DNA from: Halisarca cf. caerulea
Lineage: Eukaryota; Porifera; Demospongiae; Chondrillida; Halisarcidae
Assembly: GCA_963170055.1 (NCBI GenBank)
Contig: CAUJGJ010000242.1
Span: forward strand, 2,309,477-2,331,976
Direction: 5' to 3'
DNA length: 22,500 bases
Shown here in pieces: positions 9,223-22,500 of the stretch (the stretch's first letter is position 1; every line of letters starts with the position of its first letter). The notes beneath the pieces were generated by a model. The model was not told the origin of the DNA, made no database searches, and saw only the letters and a list, made by a program, of their open reading frames with translations. A program made the translations under genes and the position numbers.

Positions 9223-10893
9223 TTCTAATCGTACAAGTCCTCTCCTTACCAAGTGACATTAGAATCCACAGCCTGTTTATATTATACATTATTATGTCTT
9301 GGAATTTTAGGATGGTCCAGGATCACTCTTAGTTATAGATAACAATATCTCCTCTAAGATTTGACACTCCAGCACAATATTATATAACTTCCCTGTTCAG
9401 TTCAGTAGATACACCAAGTGTCCGTCTTTTTAGACTAAGTACGGCTCTTGGTCTACAGCTTCAGGTACCAAAACTGGTTTATCACTGACCTACATAGAAT
9501 TGTGTATAAGGATAAAGTGAGCTGATATACATGCATAAAGTTGTGGGTATGTCACGTGTTGGATAATTTTCATGACTATGTTGATTTGCCACATAGATAA
9601 TATCTGTGTCTCATGGGTTGGGAGGGGGGTGCGGTAGGGGTCATTTTGTGTCCGGGAAGATAGTCTGGCAAGGGTGCATATTCACAAGCACTGCAAGTAG
9701 AAATTTCTTAGTATTAATGCTACATTTTTTGTGGTTCTACATTAAGTGTATAAAATTTATAATAGTCATTCAGTGAAAGCTATCTCATCTCATACTCAAG
9801 GCATGGAGTTAAAAATTGCCGTTTGGAGGTTGTCGGATTACAGAGACTTAGACTAACCATACTTTAATCTACGTGTCTATATAACTCGTAAGATGGTCGG
9901 ATTATGGAGAAAATATAGGAGTTACACGTCAGATATTTTTCTGCTATTTTTTATAATAACAATATATCCGTGTGACTGAAATCAAATGGTAACTTATATA
10001 TATATGTATATAGATACCAGATAAAAGAAAAAATTAAAGTCATAATTTTTCTCCAGCTGCATCAAAATCAGGGATAAAAGGTAATAATAGAAACAATTAC
10101 CAGGTGGGCGGAACATTTTGTAATTTTTCCCGATGATGTCATACTTCAGAGAGACTGTCAGGGCAGTATTTGTGGTACTACCTAGCTAGCTAAGGCAGTA
10201 CCAGTTTAGTACTTACCTTAAAATAACAAATCATTAGTTGTCACTTTAGCTAGACAAATTGAACAAAAAGGTCTGCCAGCCCTTACACATGCAATGTCAG
10301 CAGCACAGCTGGTTGGGAGGCGACAAAGGAAATAAGATAGTTACCACCCGGGCCTTTGGTCAGTCAGTAAACATGTTACTCCCTAAGAAGCCGTGACATT
10401 GTGATAACTATTATGTATTTGCAATCTCTTAGTAGTATTTGCATTCTCTTAGTAGTATTTGCATTCTCTTAGTAGTATTTACATATTCATACAATTTAAC
10501 GAGCTGCAAATTTTGTACACATCAGGCAGCTGTGCGCAGCATGAAGAAATAACTAGGGATAAGGGGAATATGCTCTAAGAAGCTCCATTTATGCTATGTG
10601 TCTGTGCTCAAGATTTAATCCCATTATACTTTCAAATTTATCAATTGTTCCATTAAAACGTTGAAATAAAGGCAAAAGTGCTACAGTCACCCGACATAGT
10701 TACCACAATAAGCTGCAAAGATCAGTATAATACATATATAGTCTCAATTGATAGGAATTTCATCACTACTACTTGTAATGGCAGACTCTAGGGACTAATT
10801 ACACTAATTACATCACTGCCAATATCATACTAAAGGAATCAAATTCTCATGTGTGAATAACATAATTGATTATAGTCTACTTTATGTAGTTCA
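9223..10893. other. Intergenic region between genes B and C
   Basis: No FN3, Ig or TM exon was recognised. It contains the 20-bp tandem repeat at 10416-10480. It should hold the promoter of gene C and the 3' flank of gene B, but no promoter element could be assigned. Confidence 0.45.
10416..10480. repeat. Tandem repeat, 20-bp unit, 3.25 copies
   Basis: Unit TATTTGCATTCTCTTAGTAG; the first copy differs by one base, then the array ends in TATTT. Confidence 0.9.
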
Positions 10894-10899
10894 TTTATT
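10894..10899 (-). promoter_or_regulatory. Polyadenylation signal of gene B
   Basis: AATAAA on the minus strand, 47 bases after the gene B stop. It is the only clear canonical signal close behind one of the three tail exons. Confidence 0.55.
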
Positions 10900-10945
10900 T
10901 AGTGCATGTAGTTAACGTATAAAAAAGAAGAGTAAATTTTTTCAT

Positions 10946-16382
<5,437 letters not shown>

Positions 16383-16923
16383 TTTGCATTATAATTATCT
16401 TAAAACTGAAAGGTCTTTAACTGTCTGCTTTGACCAGTGCCTAAGGCTTGATGTCATTAAACTATACTTTGTTGTGAAGTAACAGGTCAATATACCACAG
16501 TACAATTGACAAGCAGCCATACAAAGAGCTAAACACTGCATGGCTTTTCTTAACTAAGTTACAAATTTCAATCTGGAACAATCTACATACCATGTCTGCT
16601 GTGTGAACATAATTGTGGCCGGTGAGGAGAAGTGAGGCATGGAATTGCATGATATCATATGCTTTGGTTATTTTTGATATGGCTTTCACCTACGTACATT
16701 AGAAAATATCATGCATGCATATATGCCTTTTGAATTCATTTTCACACAAGGAGGCATGTGCTACATGCAGGTGTGTTTGTACGTACTCAGTATTCATATA
16801 TAGTGTATGTGTGCCCAACGTACACTTGAATTGAGTGTAAATCATTACATAATATAATGAAAAGTTTGAATTCAGTACTTAGTACATAATATAACACTGA
16901 CGATTAAGCAATCCCATACTTCA
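16383..16923. other. Upstream region of gene B
   Basis: Expected to include the gene B promoter. A 75-codon minus frame (16462-16689) has no recognisable domain and is not called. No clear promoter motif was seen. Confidence 0.4.
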
Positions 16924-16939
16924 TGCAGGGATCCCTGCA
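16924..16939. repeat. Perfect 16-bp palindrome
   Basis: TGCAGGGATCCCTGCA, eight bases before the larger palindrome at 16947-17010. Confidence 0.85.
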
Positions 16940-16946
16940 CCAGGGT

Positions 16947-17010
16947 GACCAGGGTGGTTATGCAATATATATATACTCGAGTATATATATATTGCATAAC
17001 CACCCTGGTC
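16947..17010. repeat. Perfect 64-bp palindrome without spacer
   Basis: The left arm begins GACCAGGGTGGTTATGCAAT and ends in ACTC; the right arm is its exact reverse complement with GAG at the centre (core ACTCGAGT). The flanks show weaker inverted similarity (CCCTG and TTCAT blocks at like distances), suggesting an older and longer inverted repeat reaching about 16919-17035. It lies between genes A and B. Open frames through it are by-products of the symmetry. Confidence 0.95.
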
Positions 17011-17053
17011 ATGGGGTCACAGGGGTATATGAATGCAAAATTCTCTCTCTTCA

Positions 17054-17080
17054 CTTTTTTGCTTTGTTAAAGCAAAAAAG
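17054..17080. repeat. Perfect hairpin, 12-bp stem and 3-base loop
   Basis: CTTTTTTGCTTT, loop GTT, AAAGCAAAAAAG, 43 bases after the 64-bp palindrome. Function unknown. Confidence 0.85.
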
Positions 17081-17521
17081 CTTTAGACATGTAAAACTGC
17101 CTCACCCTACCTTGTTTCACTTGTAAAAGGTAAACAGTAACTTGGACTTTTGCCATGGAGACAATATCGGGCGCCGAATGATTCGATCGCGAAGAGATCA
17201 GAATTGGCAGATTTCACTCTGTACGATGCAATGTAGGCTCACTCGGGAAAGGAAGAAATTAACGCTCTTGAATGATCTAGCAACGACTTAGAATCATGTC
17301 TAGCAGGCAAACTTGCGGTGATAAAGGAAAAGAAACTTGACAACATCGGCATCTTGTTCTTGGTCAGTGTATATATTATATGAACCATGGCTGTCAGGTG
17401 TATTGCACACACATACGACCCTCAGTCTCAGTCATCGGAATATTGTGGATAGATATACCCAAACTTCCTCTGACCTTGACGTTCGGGTTGTATATATGCG
17501 CAATACACCTGGCTGTCATGG

Positions 17522-18586
<1,065 letters not shown>

Positions 18587-18686
18587 TCAGGCAACTGTAA
18601 CACTTTCATAGGCTGGACTTTTGAACATTTGCACATCTGATTCTGAATAGCGTTCCTCATCCACTTTTTCATAAATGGCATCAGCT
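18587..18686 (-). CDS. Gene A last exon: tyrosine-containing cytoplasmic tail
   Basis: The exon begins at the TATAG acceptor in phase 2 and ends at TGA (18587-18589). It encodes 'ADAIYEKVDEERYSESDV' then 'QMFKSPAYESVTVA'. It aligns with the tails of genes B and C through IYEK and SPAYE-x-VT. The middle tyrosine motif, YADV in B, reads YSESDV here, two residues longer, so its Val is moved out of the +3 position. The C-terminal YESV keeps Tyr-x-x-Val. No AATAAA was seen close downstream. Confidence 0.85.
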
Positions 18687-21600
18687 CTATACAAAAACGA
18701 AATGAACCAATGAAAAACATTAGTTCTTAAACTAACAGAAATACTCAAAAAAGTGAAATAGCCTTAGTATTAGGCCATTGTTGAACACATATTTTTGTTT
18801 TCAACTGACTTGCTTGTTGGTGTAGGGTCTCCTGGTGAGGGCTGCTGTGGGTGGCATCTCTGTTTGCAGGCTCCACACATTATTCCTACCAGTAGCAATG
18901 CAGCCACCATGCCAAATGCTACCCCACCTAGCAAGGTTCCAGCAATAACACCACCTATGGAGTTGTTCTGACAAGTTGCTGATTGAGGATCCCTCACTTG
19001 AAGGTCTACACAAGTGGAGTATAGCAGGTGGTTGGATTATACACTTCCAATTTTAAGTATACAATAATTATAACTTGTTCTTTTCAGCTATAATAGGCAT
19101 CACATTCACATCAATACTTAGAACAAGAAACTACAGTGTGGAATGTTCCCTGCCCTTACTTGTTTTATTCCCATTCCCAATTGTAACTTGAATTGTAAAA
19201 CGGTACTCAATTTGTGAGTTCAGTCCTGTGATGACAACACTTGAACTTGAAGTGTTAACACTTCCTCTAGAACTGCCATCAACTGATTTGTAGGAGACAA
19301 TGTACAAAGGAATGCCACCAGCTTCTGTATCTGCTAATGGTCTCCAGTAAACCAAGGCTGAGTTGTCTGCTCTCCACTGAACTTGCAAATGGTCCACAGA
19401 ATCAAGAGGCACTGCAATAATTATTACTAGCTATAAAAATATAGTTCAGATATCGCTATGATATAGAGTACCCATGTAGACCCAATAGAACTTTTGGGTG
19501 TGGGAATGAGACACTGATGCAAATGGCTAGCACCATGCATGGCTGATGCATTTTGTGGCCTGCAGAATAAAATAAAAAATCCTACCTATTCTTGAACAAA
19601 TTTTAAGTTCAAGATACTAATGTTTTAGACCTTGTAACATGATGTCTTGAGCTCTTAATGGAACAATGAGACTGTAAAATGGGCTAAGATCTGAAAAATA
19701 TTTGGTGATTTTCCAAACTGTCTGTACTCTGATCAAAACAGTTCAAAGCGTAATTATTTTATATAGTGCACACTTTTTCAAGTAGCTGCATGTAGTTATA
19801 TAGATGTATTCTACAGTCTTGAGATGGAGCTGCCAATTTGAGTTGAAAATAATTGCTTTGGGCCAAAAGGTAGAATTTTGCCCTATGATATGCGTGGGTG
19901 ACCTTCATTGGACTCCCATTGGCGATGGAAACAATTAACCTTACTACACCGCTCGGTAATTATATAATTAAAATTATTCTAATATTCATAATAATTATAA
20001 ACTATTAGATATTATTCTTGATTGCATTTGGTATATTACGGTACTTAAAAGGGTCTAAAACTCTAATTATTATATTTCAATTGAAATAAGATTTCAACAA
20101 TGCTAGCATACAATACGCGCAATAGATAACTTCCTAGAATATACTACAATGTGTGATTTATATGGCAGCTACATAACCGAGAAAAAGTCATATTGGACAC
20201 AATTACCAAGGACGTGCATGCACGCTACACTTTGTCAAAGATACCTTGGATGCAGACTTGATTACATCAAAAACAAAGTCATGTTACCCAATTGGACTTC
20301 CTTATACTATTGTGTATATACAACTCTTTTACAGACCACTTAGCAATTAAGGGTGTACACCTATGTACCTATAGTAATTTATTAGGCAGGATTGTTTACA
20401 TGTAGGAATTAATGTATGTACTCCTCTTCAGATGTTCACAATGTACAATTTTCTGTGCTTGCTATTGGATCATAGAAGTTCTCAACTATATACACATGCA
20501 TCACAAAGGGTGCTCACCATCACTGTACGTCCTAGCAGTACCAGTCACAGGTACACTCAGTCCTGCTCTGTTACCAGCTTGTACTGATATGGTGTACTCT
20601 TCATATGGATGAAGACCAGTGAGGGTCAGAGTAGTGGATGTAGTAGATCTACTCAATCCAGTGTAGTTGACATGGTAGGTGAGAGGTAGTCGGTCACTGT
20701 TTGGAGGTGGAGTCCACTGTACTTTAATGGATGCTGAGGACAGGGTTGTGAGAATGACCAGTGGAGCTGAATGCGAATTACGGATATTGGGCTGATCAAT
20801 AACGTGCATCCTAAAAGGTATAATGTTTAAGCATATATTATGCACCTTCTGGTGTAGTAAAGCTTTCAACGTATGAGCTATTCACCACACCAAGTGTGTT
20901 CCTTGCAGAGATCCTGAATGTGTACGCAGTGTTGGAGTCCAGATCAGTCACCGTGTACATTGACTGTCTAGTTGTGATAGCCTGCACTCCAGTACTAGTA
21001 CTCAGCCCAGTCTTCATGTAGTAGATGATGTAGTCCTCAGCTCCACTGCTGGTCCATGCTACTTCTATGCTGTAATCTTTAGGTCTAATTCCATTCACAA
21101 TTGGCTTAGTTGGAACTATACATAACAAGGGGATATAGCATAGAAATCACTGATGGTACAAACATGCGACAAAATTCAAATTTATAGTGTTTTAGCACAC
21201 GTTATACTTATTAGTCTACAATTATACATATTATACTCTACAGTAGATCAGCAAAAACTATTAAGTTTTAGAGTAGCTTTCAAGGACGGCACTAAACTTA
21301 TATGTATCCTCATTTATACAGAGATATACACGTATCATATAAACATCAAATTGTATTTGAAATGTGCAAAAAAATAATAATATAATATACTGTTATAACC
21401 TTATAGTATGTGTATTATGTCGAAAGCCCACCATTGTATGTAGTAGTCTGCGACCTCCTATAGCTGCTTAATGACACTCCAATTTCTGTTCTTGCCCCCA
21501 CTCTCACTTGGTATGTCCTACCAAGTTGTAGACCACTGATGGTAGTGCTAGTTGACCCTCTACCAGGATCAGTAGCAGTGGTATAATCCCCACTACTTCC

Positions 21601-21728
21601 TATTCTGTACTGTATGGAGTATCCAGTAATGGTGGACCCAGTGGGAGGTGTGGGTGGAGTCCAGGATACTCTGATCTTTCCAGGTTCAGACAGGGGAGAG
21701 GCTGTTACAGTGGGTGGTGGAGGGGCAT
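18587..21728 (-). CDS. Gene A: FN3 type I membrane receptor, 3' part (5' end outside window)
   Basis: Six exons are visible: 21432-21728, 20846-21115, 20518-20766, 19160-19411 (one FN3 domain each), 18810-19005 (TM) and 18587-18686 (tail and stop). All FN3 exons start and end in phase 1, and the TM exon passes to the tail in phase 2, so the 1,364 coding bases join without a frame break. The first visible exon begins with an internal acceptor and has no signal peptide, so the gene starts to the right of position 22500. The FN3 exons show the family's Trp in strand B, the Tyr-x-Val/Ile core and 'GL.P...Y' before strand F. By family knowledge FN3 arrays are extracellular adhesion or ligand-binding modules. 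The ligand is unknown. The exon order resembles the 3' half of gene C, and exon 19160-19411 matches gene B 11470-11736. Confidence 0.82.
18810..19005 (-). CDS. Gene A exon: transmembrane segment and juxtamembrane region
   Basis: The exon enters in phase 1 (acceptor GTGTAG) and leaves in phase 2 at a GTCAGT donor shared by genes B, C and remnant D. After 'DLQVRDPQSATCQNNS' comes a single hydrophobic helix of about 25 residues, 'IGGVIAGTLLGGVAFGMVAA' followed by LLLVGIMCG. A Cys/Arg/Lys stop-transfer 'ACKQRCHPQQ' and a Pro-rich linker to 'GDPTPTSK' follow. The helix is rich in small-xxx-small spacing (G..G, G...A), which in membrane proteins can favour helix packing. The 'DPT' linker is also found in the C and D paralogues. 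Confidence 0.87.
19160..19411 (-). CDS. Gene A exon: membrane-proximal FN3 domain
   Basis: This phase 1-1 exon of 84 codons has acceptor TTGCAG and donor GTAAGG. It encodes 'VPLDSVDHLQVQW', 'NSALVYWRPLADTEAGGIP', 'LYIVSYKSVDGSSRGSVNT' and 'ITGLNSQIEYRFTIQV'. The core 'SYKSVDGSSRGSVNT' also occurs in gene B exon 11470-11736, where the DNA is almost unchanged for about 50 bases including third positions. Gene C has no equivalent exon. Confidence 0.86.
19412..20517. other. Gene A intron, no gene seen
   Basis: A 1.1-kb intron between two FN3 exons. A 64-codon plus-strand frame (20149-20343) has no recognisable domain. No inverted repeat pair was found. Confidence 0.45.
20518..20766 (-). CDS. Gene A exon: FN3 domain
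   Basis: This phase 1-1 exon of 83 codons has acceptor ATTCAG and donor GTGAGC. It encodes 'APLVILTTLSSASIKVQW', 'PPPNSDRLPLTYHVNYTG', 'LTGLHPYEEYTISVQAGN' and ends 'GTARTYSDG', a typical FN3 fold. It is the intact counterpart of gene C exon 2446-2694: codon CGA (20690-20692) here is TGA there. Its last half is nearly identical to gene B exon 13000-13275. Confidence 0.88.
20846..21115 (-). CDS. Gene A exon: FN3 domain
   Basis: This phase 1-1 exon of 90 codons has a TATAG acceptor and donor GTGCAT. It encodes 'VPTKPIVNGIRPKDYSIEV' with Trp at 'AWTSSG', then 'YIIYYMKTG', 'DLDSNTAYTFRISARNTLG' and ends 'SFTTPEG'. It has the same length as gene C exon 3662-3931 and about four fifths identical residues, which marks the two as paralogous exons at the same place in the receptor. 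Confidence 0.87.
21432..21728 (-). CDS. Gene A exon: FN3 domain
   Basis: This phase 1-1 exon of 99 codons lies between an acceptor ending CACAG (21729-21733) and a donor GTGGGC (21431 downward). It begins DAPPPPTVTASPL, then has 'IRVSWTPP', 'YSIQYR', 'ISGLQLGRTYQVRVGART' and ends 'SQTTTYNG'. These are the standard FN3 landmarks (Trp in strand B, Tyr in strand C, the GL turn, Tyr in strand F). It has no start Met, so it is an internal exon. The donor is a weaker GTGGGC, but it cuts after the same TACAATG sequence as gene B exon 2. Confidence 0.82.
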
Positions 21729-22500
21729 CTGTGTAGTCAAGTATAAGTTTATATATAAATCAGTGACTTCTATAGCTGGCATGATAATTAATGTTGTAAA
21801 ATTATGATATTTTCCCATAATCTGACAATTCATGGGAGAATTATTATAATGATATAATATCAGACATAAAATTATTATATATGTAAGTAGCACAATTACA
21901 TCATCATCACATACATACCTATGACTATCTAAAGTTACAACTATTATTATCAATCTTATTTGAATTTTGCACTCAAAGCATTATAACTAGATGTATGCAA
22001 CGCATTGTACTTGCAAGATGGCTGGTGCCATGAAGAATTCTCACCTCCTTATTTTTTATCTCCACAGTTAGAATATGCTATTGGATGTTTTATCCCCCCG
22101 GGGTAAAGAATCCTGGAAAAATTCAACCCCCTTTCGGGAAAAGAAAACTACCCCCCAAGGTACATAAATAAATATATCACTAGTGAAGGATATAGTATTA
22201 GTAGTAGTAAATGAATTTCCAAACAGCAGGCAAAGTATAGGCAAAGCTGGAAATAATATATTTGAAGGGGAAATAAGAACAACATTATTAAACGTAAATA
22301 CAGTACTACATGTAGGCAAAATATTAATTTTATTTAACTTTTCCTTGTTACTGATTTTTTTGATTTTTGTTCCTGTGTATGCCTCATGGGGTATGCAGCA
22401 CCTTAGTGTTCCTGTACACACGTGCATGCTAAAATAATATTATTGGTTGCATGATACACAAGTTGCAAGATTTTAAGAAAACGAAAATGACATTATTAAA
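21729..22500. other. Gene A upstream intron or flank
   Basis: No further FN3 exon or signal peptide was seen before the window ends. Open frames on both strands at 22068-22437 overlap each other and match no known family. The C-run and G-run rich block at 22090-22160 may belong to a repeat. Confidence 0.4.

Noticed and set aside
9430..9489. Possible small terminal exon, minus strand (VSDKPVLVPEAVDQEPYLV)
   Set aside because: It follows an AG and ends in TAA, but is only 19 codons with no partner exon or homologue in the window.
16462..16689. Minus-strand 75-codon frame upstream of gene B
   Set aside because: It is terminated before the gene B start, has no recognised domain, and length is compatible with chance.
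17145..17365. Plus-strand coding-like stretch ([20 protein letters not shown])
   Set aside because: The frame is broken by a TGA just upstream and no family is recognised; too weak to call a gene.
20025..20045. TACCGTAA-like string as a MITE end
   Set aside because: Only a few bases match the 7712-8186 ends and no partner end was found.
22068..22437. Overlapping frames on both strands at the right end
   Set aside because: Neither shows a domain or splice context; one of them must be a shadow and probably both are non-coding.

Overview
This is an AT-rich animal (eukaryotic) window. It carries short introns, many microsatellites and small inverted-repeat transposons. Its genes are built from one-domain-per-exon fibronectin type III (FN3) modules, all on the minus strand. 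The style (compact introns, FN3/Ig arrays, frequent TGCATG words) best fits a demosponge such as Amphimedon. That is inference; nothing in the sequence names the species.

The window holds a head-to-tail tandem array of type I membrane receptors, all read from right to left. Gene A (18587-21728, 5' end beyond the window) has four FN3 exons, a transmembrane (TM) exon and a tyrosine-containing tail exon. Gene B (10946-16382) looks complete: a split signal peptide, eight FN3 domains, one TM segment and a tail, 866 codons with all splice phases consistent. Gene C (1564-8756, or from 9158) has a signal peptide, FN3, Ig-like, FN3, FN3, FN3, TM and tail, but its last FN3 exon has an in-frame TGA at 2618-2620. 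A fourth, decayed 3' end (remnant D, 469-775) lies beyond it. Every internal ectodomain exon is phase 1-1, the class suited to exon shuffling and exon skipping.

The proteins should sit in the plasma membrane with a large extracellular FN3/Ig region and a tail of about 31 residues. In B and C the tail carries Tyr-x-x-Val, seven residues, Tyr-x-x-Val, which resembles an ITAM with Val in place of Leu/Ile. Long stretches are almost identical between genes, including silent sites, and one exon is mosaic, so recent duplication or gene conversion is likely. Together this suggests a lineage-expanded family of tyrosine-signalling adhesion or recognition receptors. A role in self/non-self recognition is only a hypothesis.

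The rest is introns and intergenic DNA: at least four candidate MITE-type elements (7712-8186, 8777-9125, 1271-1454, 2895-3160), a degraded DNA transposon with a transposase start (14786-15305), a (CA)61 tract inside a 256-base intron of gene B, a (TA)73 tract, a perfect 64-bp palindrome (16947-17010), and a possible small plus-strand transcript inside a gene C intron (5467-6349). No rRNA, tRNA or CRISPR was recognised.
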